A stretch of 64,000 bases of DNA from Meconema thalassinum (taxonomy: Eukaryota; Arthropoda; Insecta; Orthoptera; Tettigoniidae), in the NCBI GenBank assembly GCA_946902985.2, contig OX336390.1, positions 526,398,861 to 526,462,860 on the forward strand. The letters are read 5' to 3'. Positions within the stretch are counted from its first letter, which is position 1. Each line of letters begins with the position of its first letter. The notes under the pieces were generated by a model. It was not told the DNA's origin and made no database searches. It was given only the letters and a program-made list of their open reading frames with translations. A program made the position numbers and the translations under genes. This document shows, one piece after another, positions 8,541 through 18,296 of this stretch.

Positions 8541-10054
8541 TCAGATGACTGATTTCCCGTCGGATACCCTCGGCGGCGGCGATCACCGCAGTCCTTGCTC
8601 AGGTGGCCTTTCTTACCGCAGGCCCAGCAGGTCGGTAGTCCTCTTCCGGGCCGCTTCTCCGGTTGTCTTCCGGCCGTGTCGTTGCTGGTGGTACCGCGAC
8701 TATCGAAGAAACGGCTTAGCGCCTCCATTAATTCGTCGGCCAGGGGCTTGGTCACGTTGGTTTTTACTGGTTCCTCGACGTCCACTTGACGCACCCGCGC
8801 GTGCATTCTGGATGCCTGTTTTGCCGTCTCGAACTCAAGTGCGTGGCTCAGCGCATCTGCCAGGGTCTTATTGCGCGCAAGACGCAGCGCCTGTTGAGTG
8901 TCCGAGTCCCGTAGCCCGTCGGTGAAAGTCTGCGTCGCTATCTGCTCCAGAAAGTCGGCCGGCGCTGTTGGGTAGGCGAGCCTTACGAGGCGTGCGATGT
9001 CCATCTCGAACTCCTGCAGGGTTTCCGCGTTCTTCTGTACCCGTGTCCGGAGCTGCATCTGATAGGCCTGCTGAAGATGGCTATCTCCATATCGGGACTC
9101 CATATGGGCGATCAGGGAAGCGTAGTCCTGGGATCCAGTCGGGATGGCCTGAAGGACGTTAAGGGCGTCACCTCTCAGCGCTACAATGAGAGCTGTAGCC
9201 TTTTCTGTGCTGTTCCAGTTATTTATGGAACAGGCCGCCTCGAACTGACGTAAGTAGGTGCTCCACGGGACCTTTCCGTCGAAGGTTGGGGGCGTCACTC
9301 TGCTATGTCCCGTTCCTAATATTCCCGGTGTAACGGTGGGCGGGCGTTGGCGCAGCTCGGCAACTTCCTCTCTTAGAGCGTTGAATTTCTCCTCCACCCC
9401 CGTCAGTGGGCGTTGGCGCAGCTCGGCAACTTCCTTTTGTAATGCGTTGAATTTCTCCTCCACCCCCATCAGCGGGCGTTGGCACAGCTCGGCAACTTCC
9501 ACTTGTAAGGCGTTGAATTTCTCCTCCACCCCCATCAGCGGTCGTTGGCACAGCTCGGCAACTTCCTTTTGTAAGACGTTGAATTTCTCCTCCACCCCCA
9601 TCAGCGGGCGTTGGCGCAGCTCGGCAACTTCCACTTGTAAGGCGTCGAACTTCTTTTCCACTGCCGTGACTTCCTCACGCAGACCCAGTTCTAATTTCTT
9701 CAGGTCCTGTGTCAACTTATTCTGACCGTCTTCCATCTTCTTCTGGCCGTCCTCTATCCTCTTCAGGTCCTCCGCTAGCTTATTTTGACCGTCTTCCATC
9801 TTCTTCTGGCCGTCTTCTAGCTTCTTCTGGCCGTCTTCTAATTTGGTAGTTAGCTCCTTGGCTAACTTCTTCTGGCCGTCTTCTAGTTTGGCAGTTAGGT
9901 CCTCGGCTAACTTCTTCTGGCCGTCCTCCATCTTCTTCTGGCCGTCCTCCATCTTCTTCTGGCCGTCCCCCATCTTGGTTTCCATGTCATTTAACTTTTC
10001 AAGCAATGCTGCCAATTTCTCCTCCATTTTAGTTGTTTGTCTTGTAAAGGGCAT
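8510..10054 (-). CDS. gag: Gypsy Gag with long repeat-built coiled coil and CCHC zinc knuckle
   Basis: 514 codons from the ATG at 10052-10054 to TAG at 8510-8512. The first ~110 residues are seven-residue repeats of the DGQKKME type, strongly coiled-coil. About five 22-residue repeats follow (GVEEKFNALQ...VAELRQRPL), encoded by 66 bp tandem DNA repeats. A capsid-like helical region then contains FDGKVPWSTYLRQFEA and a following SRYGDSHLQQAYQMQLRTR. The C-terminus has a zinc knuckle CWACGKKGHLSKDC (about 476-489) and basic RRRR for RNA binding. The repeat-rich N-terminus may support particle assembly (inference). The last codons QGNEY overlap the start of the Pol frame. Confidence 0.92.
   Translation of the reverse strand: MPFTRQTTKMEEKLAALLEKLNDMETKMGDGQKKMEDGQKKMEDGQKKLAEDLTAKLEDGQKKLAKELTTKLEDGQKKLEDGQKKMEDGQNKLAEDLKRIEDGQKKMEDGQNKLTQDLKKLELGLREEVTAVEKKFDALQVEVAELRQRPLMGVEEKFNVLQKEVAELCQRPLMGVEEKFNALQVEVAELCQRPLMGVEEKFNALQKEVAELRQRPLTGVEEKFNALREEVAELRQRPPTVTPGILGTGHSRVTPPTFDGKVPWSTYLRQFEAACSINNWNSTEKATALIVALRGDALNVLQAIPTGSQDYASLIAHMESRYGDSHLQQAYQMQLRTRVQKNAETLQEFEMDIARLVRLAYPTAPADFLEQIATQTFTDGLRDSDTQQALRLARNKTLADALSHALEFETAKQASRMHARVRQVDVEEPVKTNVTKPLADELMEALSRFFDSRGTTSNDTAGRQPEKRPGRGLPTCWACGKKGHLSKDCGDRRRRGYPTGNQSSEDRAAQGNEY
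8519..8525 (-). promoter_or_regulatory. -1 ribosomal frameshift slippery site GGGAAAC
   Basis: In the Gag frame the sequence reads CAG GGA AAC GAG TAT TAG, so the heptamer is correctly phased as G GGA AAC, a classic X XXY YYZ slippery sequence. The Pol frame is the -1 frame and is open here. It lies 13 nt upstream of the end of the Gag stop and is followed by the predicted pseudoknot. Confidence 0.85.
9342..9671 (-). repeat. 66 bp tandem repeats inside gag, five copies
   Basis: The motif GGGCGTTGGC and close variants recur at 9342, 9408, 9474, 9540 and 9606, exactly 66 bp apart. Each unit encodes 22 residues of the Gag coiled coil. Because 66 is a multiple of three, copy number can change without breaking the frame. 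Confidence 0.92.
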
Positions 10055-10132
10055 GCACTCACAGGAAAATTAGAGAAAATGACCTGCTCGGGTTTTGAAA
10101 CCAGGACCGTCAGGTGTTGTGCTTGAGTTCGT

Positions 10133-10151
10133 AATCCGGCTTCTGACACCA
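10133..10151 (-). promoter_or_regulatory. Primer-binding site, tRNA-Leu type
   Basis: Two bases inside the 5' LTR the minus strand reads TGGTGTCAGAAGC. Its complement, AATCCGGCTTCTGACACCA on the plus strand, looks like the 3' end of a tRNA-Leu including CCA. Family assignment of the tRNA is from memory. Confidence 0.75.
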
Positions 10152-10153
10152 GT

Positions 10154-10840
10154 TGTTACGTGCCACCCCCTAGTGGCACTTATGTTAACTGGATTACGGT
10201 GGGGGGTACAAAGCACAACACCAATTACAGCTTAAAGAAATAATTAACTTTATTGCGGCCAGAAAATTACACTAGTCAGCAAATACAAGCAATTAGGAGC
10301 CTTATTCCAGTTTCCTCAAATCTATTCCTTATGCGCTCTTGGCCCCTTTCACTTGCAACAGACCACAGAAGTTAATCCGTCCTAATGAGTACGGTGGCCT
10401 TGACAGACACTACCTGTTCCTCTCATTTATGTTCTCCGACCACAATTACTTACGATCACTTGCTGCAGGCTATTTCGCTGTCCACAAGCTGGGAGAAACA
10501 ATGTCACAGGATTTCGTAACTCGCACAGCACTTCGTCACCACACTTCTGTCGCACAAGATAATCGCTCGCACTAGCTCGTAAAACACAACCACAACTGCT
10601 TCACGGGTCACTCTTATATAGCAGGCCGGTGACTCAATAAATGGTTCTAGATCCATCCAGAGTCCACGGCTTCTCGAGGTTTCCACCGCTGGTCTAGTCA
10701 CGAATCTTCTGGACTATCCCTTTGTCTGTAGTAGCCCTGTTGCATAAGGCGCGCGCAATACAGGAGGCAAGCCACAGCCCAGCCCCTGGGGCAGTTGTGA
10801 CTCAAGCGGCGAGCGATGACACAAACTCACAGCCGTAACA
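10154..10840 (-). repeat. 5' LTR of the Gypsy element
   Basis: 687 bp, one substitution relative to the 3' LTR (C at 10328 where the other has T at 4358). The promoter TATA motif CTATATAAGAG is at 10611-10621. Confidence 0.97.
10611..10621 (-). promoter_or_regulatory. TATA box of the Gypsy promoter
   Basis: CTATATAAGAG on the minus strand within the 5' LTR, upstream of the AATAAA at 10249-10254 in transcription order. Inferred core promoter; no start site can be fixed. Confidence 0.6.
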
Positions 10841-11150
10841 ATATCATGGAACAAAGTGAGGAAGATGGCAAGGCTTATGTTGCAGGTTATGTAGCCCACA
10901 AGTTCCAAGATAAATTTCCACAACTTGGGAACTTAACCTATGGAATGCAAACTCAACACGATTATGCATTACCAAACTGGATTAAACACTTGTCATACAG
11001 TGGTATGACCGATCCCTCATAAACTTGGCTAAACCAGTTCCGGCACATTTCAGCAAAATTCGTCACATTTCACGGAAAATACGGATTTCAATGAGGCAAG
11101 AACGTTCTAAGAAGAACGAAAGATTTTGTGTAGAGAGAAGTTCCTGATGT
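10841..11150 (+). pseudogene. P-element/THAP9-like transposase, C-terminal region, 3' piece
   Basis: Directly after the Gypsy LTR the frame continues as MEQSEEDGKAYVAGYVAHKF, then LPNWIKHLSYSGMTDPS and a stop near 11020. The YVAGYVAHK and W...LS..G...PS elements match the C-terminus of P/THAP9 transposases. Taking out the Gypsy element and one ATAT copy brings the two flanks into the same frame at this point, so the insertion hit what was then coding sequence. Possible further homology in another frame (HFSKIRHISRKIRIS, about 11046-11090) is weak. Confidence 0.75.
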
Positions 11151-11492
11151 ACCGTCTGGTGGGGTTGAGTCAGCTGTGATAACAATTTCCTTCATCAGAT
11201 TGAAACATTCCAATGCTATCTTGCATAAGAAGTGGTTATTGGAAGTCACCAACACCCACGATACTGCTACCGAGTCTAGGCGAATTTCCAAGAAATTCAA
11301 GAAGATCACAACAAAAAATGTAAGTAGGCTACATTCAGTTATTTTATCACCCATTTACCAATAATTTCATGAGAATAAACTGTTCTTTGCGTACTCAACA
11401 GCTGATGTTGACAGTTTCGTTACGTTCCCCACATGGCGCGTTTGGTATCTTGTGACGTCATCCACCTTGTGAGCGCTGATTGGTGAGTGAAA

Positions 11493-11524
11493 ATTGAGGC
11501 AACCTCTGTAGTTTATAAGCCTTG
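11493..11524 (-). repeat. P-like element right TIR
   Basis: Inverted copy of 2878-2909, ending AGCCTTG, followed by the TGGTACACC direct repeat at 11525-11533. Confidence 0.82.
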
Positions 11525-12044
11525 TGGTACACCAACAACGCCAGGTCATCCTTGATTGGCTAAGACAGGGGGTGTGGCGTTCCATAGCCACAGGGCTGTC
11601 GTCGAGGCAAGTGAAAGCGGGTAGCAAGGTCTGCTTCGATTCGGGTGGCTTACCCTAGCGAGCCTGGACACCAGCACTGCTTAAAATCATTTGGCGCGCC
11701 TCTCCAGTCCCCACCCACTCCTTGCCCACCCACCATCTGACCATCAGACCCGACCTTTGCTGGGTGCGGTAGTTAAAATTCTTCTTCGTCCGGTTAACTC
11801 GCAACTCGATGTTTTTGAGTGCAATTAGCAAAATTTAGTATACCGTAACTACTGTTGATATTATTGTGTTGGAGTGTACAGTGCGTTGGAATCTTCAGAG
11901 TGACCCATCAACCCGAAAAGTTGCTCAGATTATCATTCAAATTATATTCAAAGAGTAGGTGTAAAGGATACATAATTTTAAATGTATGTACATCCGTATA
12001 ATTTGAATAATATTTTAAAGACCTATCACTTTATTTTAAAAAAT
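11525..12044. other. Unassigned spacer
   Basis: About 500 bp between the P-like element and the next SINE. No convincing coding frame or repeat end. Confidence 0.4.
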
Positions 12045-12058
12045 ATTTGGTTATTACG

Positions 12059-12385
12059 AAGCCTCCGTGGCTTAGGCGGCAGCACGCCGGCCTCTCACCG
12101 CTGGGTCCGTGGTTCAAATCCCGGTCACTCCATGTGAGATCTGTGCTGGACAAAACGAAGGCAGACAGGTTTACCTCCGGGTACTCCGGTTTTCCCTGTC
12201 AAAATTTCATTCCAGCAACACTCGCCACTATCATTTCATTTCATCTGTCATTCATTTAATAATTGCCCCAGAGGAGTGCGTCAGGCCTCGGCAGCCGGCA
12301 CAGTTCATATCCTCGCCGCTAGATGGGGGCTTCATTCATTCCATTCCTGACCCGGTCGGAGACTGGAAGCAGGCTGTGGATTTTC
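12059..12385 (+). mobile_element. tRNA-derived SINE, family 1, full length
   Basis: A 327 bp body between perfect 14 bp target-site duplications ATTTGGTTATTACG (12045-12058 and 12386-12399). The head resembles a tRNA with A box TGGCTTAGGCGG and B box GGTTCAAATCC, the RNA polymerase III promoter. The body ends in a TTTTCATTT-type tail. A 5'-truncated relative lies at 54294-54488. The tRNA-like head is part of the SINE and is not a tRNA gene. Confidence 0.92.
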
Positions 12386-12470
12386 ATTTGGTTATTACGG
12401 TAGGTAGGGTCTATCAAGTTCTCATTTGTACAAAATTAATTAATGCCACTATTTACTGTACCTTGGCGGA

Positions 12471-12694
12471 TCATTTGTAGCGAAGTTCAATTCTTCTCTC
12501 CCTCTTAGTGAATTCATCAATTACATGGTCGTGAAAATCAGTGTTCCTCTGAAGGCTGCACAATAACACCTTTTCAATGGAAAGAAGCGCGAGATGTGAA
12601 AGTCCTTCTTGATGCATTGAGTTTCGGGTGAAGGTTTTTGTACGTTTCATGGTAGAAAACATTCTTTCCACTGATGCACTAGACGCCGGAATTG
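12471..12694 (-). pseudogene. hAT transposase C-terminal dimerisation domain fragment
   Basis: Minus-strand translation reads LVLTIPASSASVERMFST, then MKRTKTFTRNSMHQEGLSHL, ALLSIEKVL and VIDEFTKRERR. The P.SS.S.ER.FS...K and L..LALLSI patterns are the hAT C-terminal dimerisation domain. The upstream part is missing: a SINE inserted at 12708-12881 supplies the apparent N-terminus of the open frame, and no DDE core is seen beyond it. Confidence 0.82.
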
Positions 12695-12707
12695 TTAGTA
12701 CTAGTTT

Positions 12708-12881
12708 AAAAAAAGAAGAAAGGTTTACGTGACCATTAATCATGCGATCATGAGCCACGTGGAATCCGAAGCACAGGACATGGAATTTCACTTCGAAATC
12801 TCACATGTATTGACCGGGAATCGAACCCGGTCCACCTTGGTGAAAGGCCAACAGCTTGACCGCTGCGCCACCACGCCCCCC
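12708..12881 (-). mobile_element. tRNA-derived SINE, family B, inserted in the hAT remnant
   Basis: 174 bp flanked by the 13 bp duplication TTAGTACTAGTTT (12695-12707, 12882-12894). On the minus strand the head reads GTGGTGGCGCAGCGGTCAAG (A box region) with B box GGTTCGATTCC, then the family signature ATGTGAGATTTCGAAGTGAA and a tail CACGTAAA. Other copies are at 22396-22539 and 37764-37952. Confidence 0.9.
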
Positions 12882-13095
12882 TTAGTACTAGTTTGCATAG
12901 GTTATAGGCCTACGCCCCAATTAAGTCATTCAAACTAATGAAGCCGTGAAAGCCTACATCAGTACAATTTGAGTGATATTTGCAAATAAATATTAACTGA
13001 ATATGCAATCCAATGACATAAGAATATCTATTAGTCTACTAATAGCATGTTTATTATTTTAATGTTCACTTAGGTCTCATAGTCTAATAGAAAAT

Positions 13096-13324
13096 AATAA
13101 TAATAATAATAATGTTATTGGTTTTACGTCCCTGTTAACTACTGAGGCTTTTAGAGACGCCGGGATGCCGGAATTTTGACCCGAAGGGAATCGTTAACGT
13201 GCCAGTTAATATACTGACACGGCTCCCTCGCATTTGCGCACCCTCAAATGCCGACTGACTGCGACGGCATTCGATCCTGCTATCTTAAGCTCAGCAAGCT
13301 AGAACGTGACCGCTGAGCCACGCA
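13096..13324 (-). mobile_element. tRNA-derived SINE, family C
   Basis: 229 bp between 11 bp duplications TAATAGAAAAT (13085-13095, 13325-13335). The minus-strand head is GTGGCTCAGCGGTCACG with B box-like GATCGAATGCC; the 3' end reads GGGACGTAAAACCAATAAC followed by an (ATT)n tail at the left edge. Related copies: 43965-44133 and 61013-61290. Confidence 0.9.
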
Positions 13325-13335
13325 TAATAGAAAAT

Positions 13336-14956
13336 TTACGGGTAATAACCTAAAAGTTTAGCTCCTTTGGCCAAGAAATGCGAACAACAAAAACACAAAG
13401 ACAAGAGAAGCCCGCCAACCCAATTGATGAATAATTTTCTCCGCAATTAATGTACATGGATTGGCATGCCTCAAGTTGAAAAGGGAAAAATGAGCTTTGC
13501 TGTATTACAATTCTTTCTATTTTTATTTTTTTTAATGTGAAAGACTAATAATTATGTGTGTAGAGTAATTGTTGCTACTTCAGATATCAACCTCAACATT
13601 GACAAGGGCATAGCTGGAACCGGGTGCTGAAGTTGCTTTATGGTTTAAGCCTATATTTTGAGTCTTCTTCACAGCTTACCCTCGAAAAAATTCCACGCCA
13701 CGCCACTGAATAATACCAATTCGGCGAAAATTCAGAAAGTGATCATAAAACTGTTAGTATCGCGATCAAAAGAGAGCAATACCCTGCAGCCTAACCCAAC
13801 ACTACGAATGCTAGGGAAGTGCTGGGATTGATGATTCCATTCCCAGCTCCAACAGGGACCAACCTGAGCATATTCTATTTCAGGTTCTTTCCCTCTAGTC
13901 TAGACAAATACTGTTATTGTGTCGTATTTCAAACCAATAAGCATCTACTTCATTCCTAGACCCCCATAATTGCAGTTACACACATTACTTCAGTCGCCAC
14001 AAATACAGTTCATCGGACAAATTTAACACATACCTAAGTACACGGGGATGATGAACAAGGTGGCCCAACCCCCTAAAATGAATTATTGACAACAAAAATA
14101 TTACAAGAGAAAAGAATTCATGAATGTAAAGAAGAGGTTGAAATTTCTAAGTGCATGCAATGCCGTACTCAGCTTGGTGCCCCACGATTACCTCCTCGAA
14201 ATTATGATGTCTTGAGGAAGATATCATCACTGAGTAAGTGTAGCAACACTCCATTACCACGGACAATGCAGTGGGTTCGTTACGTGCCACAAATCTTCGA
14301 TCCATCCCCAAAACTAATTTCTGGGGACGGTTTTGCCTTATATTCTAGAGAAAAGACAACACAAATCCCCCTTTAACTGTTTATCAACTGTGCATAGAGG
14401 AAGTATCTTGCACCGTTAATCTCAAACTGAGCACATGTTTAATGCTAATAAATAAAGAGTTGAAACTTCAAATTACTTGAAACCACAAATTACATATGGA
14501 ATTCTGTGGTTCACAAATATGGGGAAAGTACTAAAGTACGAAATTAATTCTAATTCCATATTTAAGTTGTGTGATCACATTTTGTGGTATTACTAAATGT
14601 CATATCTCGGGTGGTGTATAGTATAACCGTGATTAGAACGAAACTGTCCAATTTGTCTACCATTCTCATTTTCTAAAAAAAATTAAAAAATTACTTTTTT
14701 TACCTCTCAGTATTTTCGTCTCTACGGTACACTGGTGAGGTGAGCCGAGTTTCTATGTAGCACCAGTTTTACTGTCAGATGCCTTCCCTGACGTAGGCAT
14801 AATCTGAGGAGTAAATGAGAGATGAAATGAATTATGTATGAAATTTGTCAAGGATTTGGAAGGAAACAGCCATAGCATTTTTGATGTAGCCTACTGCACC
14901 AAATTTTGCCTAAAAACGTCGAAAAAGCATTTCAAGAACGGTCAAATAAATAAATT
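13336..14956. other. Unassigned, with one SINE-tail fragment
   Basis: No recognisable gene. About 13955-14075 resembles the tail shared by SINE families D and E (ending near CTAAGTACACGGGG). The open frame at 14086-14376 (96 codons) has no motif I recognise and contains ordinary composition; I do not call it a gene. Confidence 0.4.
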
Positions 14957-14967
14957 AATAATAATGC

Positions 14968-15456
14968 TTTTTTTTTTCATAGTCAATTTACCCTCCAGGT
15001 AGGCTTTTTCCATGGACTCAGCGAGATATCCCACCTTCACCGCCTCTACGGGCAGTGTCCTGGAGCTTGACATCGGGTCGGGGGATACAACTGGGAAGGC
15101 GGGACTAGCGCCTCGCCCAGGTGGCCTCATCTGCAAAGCGAACAGGGGGCCTCATGAGGGATTGGATGGGATGGGGAAAATGGGAGGGATAGACCAGGAA
15201 AAGGGAAGGAGGCGGCCGTGGCCTGACGGTAGTTACCATCCCGGCATTTGCTCGAAGACGAAGTGGGAAACCACGGAAAAGCACTTCGAGGATGGCTGAG
15301 ATGGGAATCGAACCCCCTCTACTCATTTGAACTACCCGAGGCAGAGTAGACCCCGTTCCAGTCCTCATACCACTTTTCAAATTTCGTGGCAGATCCGGGA
15401 ATCGAACCTCGGACCTCCGGGGTGGCAGCTAAGCACGCTGACCACTACACAACGGA
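14968..15456 (-). mobile_element. tRNA-derived SINE, family A, full length
   Basis: 489 bp between duplications AATAATAATGC (14957-14967, 15457-15467). On the minus strand it has a tRNA-like head with B box GGTTCGATTCCCGG, a second B box-like GGTTCGATTCCCATCTCAG about 100 bp on, a central core with CAAATGCCGGGATGGTA and GGCCACGGCCGCC, and a 3' part ending TGGAGGGTAAA plus an A tail. Other copies: 37203-37670, 38683-39162, 45746-46233, fragment 59753-59848. Confidence 0.93.
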
Positions 15457-15855
15457 AATAATAATGCATACAGAAATAAATAAATATGAAACTTCTCAAT
15501 GAATGAATTTTGTCCCTGGTCACATGAGTGTGTCATGCAGCGTAGAGGTGATGGTCGCGCTCCGTACCCCTGGAAAGCAGGGTTCTCCTAGGAGTCAATG
15601 ACCTGCTGTGCTCTCCCTTTCGGGCTTGTGAGCCATGTAACACAGTTGGAGGGCAATGACCGCACTCGCAGCTGACCCACAAAGCACCCCATGTGGCTGT
15701 GGACTTCTCACGAGATCCTCAATGGGTACTCTCATCGTCAGTACTCTTACGAAAATACTTTACAAATGTACGAAATATTGATAGGCGTGCTTAGGGGTGG
15801 AGGGGCTTGGTCCCCAACATTTCTACCCAAGGAGACCGTCGTTTCCAATGGTTTT
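15457..15855. other. Unassigned spacer
   Basis: No gene or repeat end recognised. Confidence 0.35.
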
Positions 15856-15952
15856 ATAATAATAGTATTATTATTAGTAATAATAATAACAATAATAATA
15901 ATAATAATATGTAATGGTTAGGTAATAATAATAATAATAATAATAAATAACA
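15856..15952. repeat. AAT/ATT trinucleotide microsatellite
   Basis: Interrupted (AAT)n runs. A second pure run is at 16484-16521, at the 3' end of the adjacent LINE fragment. Confidence 0.9.
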
Positions 15953-15959
15953 ACAGTAT

Positions 15960-16460
15960 TCTTGCGGAAAATCCTGGGACCATGGATCTTACCAGATGGA
16001 AGACGATGGTAAAAGAACATTGTGAACTCCACAAACACCATGAAAACCTCACCGATACCATCAGAAGGAGATGCCTGCCTTTCTACAGCCCCCTGTGCAT
16101 AATGGACTGGCTGTCTTATAAGATCTTCAAGGTAGTCAAGAAGGGTAAAGCCACTGGGTCCTTGTGGATCAAACAAATTGAGAAGGATCTCGCTGAACTT
16201 AATATTCAGCAAGACACAATAAATGACATGGAACGTGACCGTCTGACAATTGAAACCACGTGCATAACAGAAGTTCACCACAACGCGTCCAGGAAATAGT
16301 CCGAGGATCGTAAGATAGAGTTCAGCAAGAAAATAAAAGATTACTAGTCCAAGAGAAAGGCTCAAAATTTCAGCACAAAAACAGCCGCCAAACAATTCAT
16401 CAAAATCACCAGAAGTGGCAAACAGCTAAAGCACAAGCATCGTGGTTCATAGGTGGCCCA
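15960..16460 (+). pseudogene. LINE reverse-transcriptase ORF, C-terminal remnant
   Basis: The frame 15982-16299 contains VVKKGKATGSLWIKQIEKDL and AELNIQQDTINDMERDR, resembling the conserved C-terminal tail of RTE/Jockey-type ORF2 proteins (W...I..DL..L.I...DI.D). It is followed by degraded sequence and an (AAT)n tail typical of a LINE 3' end. The RT core is absent (5' truncated). Confidence 0.5.
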
Positions 16461-16484
16461 AACGACCAAAGAAGAATAGTATTC

Positions 16485-16521
<37 letters not shown>

Positions 16522-16552
16522 TTGTCAACATTCTAAACAAAAATTTCGTGCT

Positions 16553-16715
16553 ATTCAGTCAGTCAACACGATTGCACCCAAATGAGATGGGTTATTCCCT
16601 AATCCTGAAAAAAAAAAAAAATACTTGAGATTAATAAATACACTTGGATGACCAGTTTCGATCGTCAAGCGATCATCATCAGATCCATTACACTTAGGCT
16701 GTAAAATCTATGTCT
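16553..16715. repeat. Dispersed repeat carrying a hammerhead motif, copy 1
   Basis: About 160 bp (from CAGTCAGTCAACACGATTG to near AAATCTATG) matching 32214-32373 in the same orientation. Probably a terminal fragment of a Penelope-like or other ribozyme-bearing retroelement; no protein-coding part of such an element is adjacent. Confidence 0.7.
16646..16686 (-). ncRNA. Hammerhead ribozyme motif, copy 1
   Basis: On the minus strand: GGAT, CTGATGA, T, stem II GATCG/CGATC, GAAA, CTGGTC, ATCC. This contains the hammerhead core CUGAUGA...GAAA, a minimal stem III (C-G plus the A-U pair), the UC cleavage site, and a 4 bp stem I (GGAT/ATCC). The inner C-A mismatch in stem II shortens it to 5 bp here. 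Minimal stem III hammerheads are known from Penelope-like elements. Confidence 0.62.
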
Positions 16716-17160
16716 GAAAGTATGGGTAGTTCCAACTTTCGCTATCAGATATCAATGAGACCTAGTGGTGAACGTTGGAACTTTGATAGAACGTTAAAAC
16801 CATGGAAGAGTTCCCAGACAGACGAAGTTCGTAATATATGAAAATAGGTGATTATCCTTGTTGTTTTAAGTCCAGTATTGGATGTAAGAGTTTGTAATGG
16901 TTATAAAAGTATCTCTGGTAGTTAAAGAGGAGACCTCGAAGACCATAATATACTGTACTGTACTGTAATTGAATGCTTGACCGCATCATTCAAACCCATG
17001 TCATCCCATTAGCACCTCTAGACAGCAAGTGAGGAGGTAATCAGCGCTCATTGAAATGTAAATTGCTGTCTCGACCCGACAGTTCGCATTGCTTCACTGC
17101 GCAGCGCAGTGGTAGGCTCCATGATCGTGAGTTACTGCACTGTACTGTACTGACCGAAGG
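16716..17160. other. Unassigned, with a fragment of SINE family E
   Basis: 16718-16790 resembles the middle of SINE family E (AGTTCCAAC ... AACGTTGGAAC). Short TACTG runs occur near 16950 and 17140. No gene. Confidence 0.4.
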
Positions 17161-17789
17161 TGTGTGATTACCTTAAACGCGAGAAATATCCACACCCTTC
17201 AATTCAATGCAATGAAGATCTGCAATCCGGAGATCCGATGTCTAAATCCGAGCACTGATAGTTGCCATCGTGAATGTAGTTTTACACAAGTGTTCCCCTA
17301 CTTGCTAGAGAAAATGTCGGGAATAGATCGTCAAGGTGGCACTGCATCAAAAGAACTAAATAAGAATAGCTCAGGACTTAGTCGTCGTAGTAGTAGTAGT
17401 AGTATCCCTTAGTCAGACATGTGGTAACAAGACTCGTCGTACATGGCTTCCATCATAAAATTTGTCAAAACATAAAATATCATGAACCGAACAATGACTG
17501 CGTGTTTCGTAGTGTAGACTACTTTATGTGAGAAGTTATGTGACAAATAGCATATAACAGTATGTGGTAACAGGAAGAAGAGCATAGTGGAATATAGCAA
17601 AGACTAATCTAATCTGTTTCATATGTAGGTCGTAGTTTTATTTTGGCAGATGCTCACATCTCCCAGAGACGAGAGATATAAATCATGGAACGTATGGAGA
17701 AGGGCAATAGAGCACATACAGTAGAAAGCATTTCTCCTAAAAATCGCAGATGCCAGTACGACGACAAAAGGGAACAAGTGCTGCGAAGA
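17161..17789. other. Unassigned stretch
   Basis: The 82-codon frame at 17164-17412 ends in an AGT-repeat serine run and has no recognisable motif. May be 5' sequence of the P-like element that follows. Confidence 0.3.
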
Positions 17790-18296
17790 TAAAGTACTCA
17801 CAAAGAGAGAAATTGATGAACTAAAAGCAGAGAATGTGCGTTTAGGAAATCAAGTAATCTTTCTTCAGAAACCGAAAGAAAATGTGCTCAAAATTTAAGG
17901 ATACAAGTTACTTGCTTACAGAAGAAGTCATATTTAAGACATGCAGAAGTAGACTCTTGGCTGCAGGAAGTATTTGATAAACTTTTCATTCTAGCACAGA
18001 AAAAATCTCTCAAATTAAGTAGAGCTGTCAACTGGGATTTGGACACAATTTGTAAGGCAATTGCGCTTAGAAATGATTCTCTAAAGGGCTACAGTTATTT
18101 GCAGAATAAATTACATTTTCCTCTGCCAAAACTGTCCACTTCGAGGAGATGGACTAGTAATTTCGAATGTGACAGGGGGATTTTACATGATGTGTTGAAA
18201 TTATTGGAACCATAGGTTGAAAATTTCACTAATATCCAGTGATTTTGCGAGATTTCATTTGATGAACTGAATGTGGATAGCCGCATATATTATGAC

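Larger units (their letters stand above)
4184..10840 (-). mobile_element. Ty3/Gypsy LTR retrotransposon, complete and very young
   Basis: A 6,657 bp element on the minus strand: 5' LTR 10154-10840, PBS, gag 8510-10054, pol 4908-8540, PPT, 3' LTR 4184-4870, flanked by ATAT. LTRs begin TGTTACG and end CGTAACA on the plus strand and differ at one of 687 positions (4358 versus 10328). Gag and Pol have no internal stops. No envelope-like frame lies between pol and the 3' LTR. The tRNA-Leu-type PBS and CCHC Gag would fit an Mdg3/micropia-like group, but clade placement is a guess. It sits inside the P-like transposase remnant, which gives the relative age. Confidence 0.97.
2878..11524 (+). mobile_element. 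P-element-like DNA transposon (decayed), split by a Gypsy element
   Basis: Bounded by 32 bp terminal inverted repeats (2878-2909 and 11493-11524; 30 of 32 bases match; outer end CAAGGCT) and a 9 bp direct repeat. A subterminal TGACGTCA motif occurs on both sides (2955 and about 11453), recalling the internal inverted repeats of P elements. Without the Gypsy insertion the element is about 2.0 kb. It keeps remnants of the THAP DNA-binding domain and the C-terminal part of a THAP9/P-type transposase, but I see no catalytic core between them, so it looks internally deleted as well as frameshifted. It must have been mobilised before the Gypsy insertion. Confidence 0.8.
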
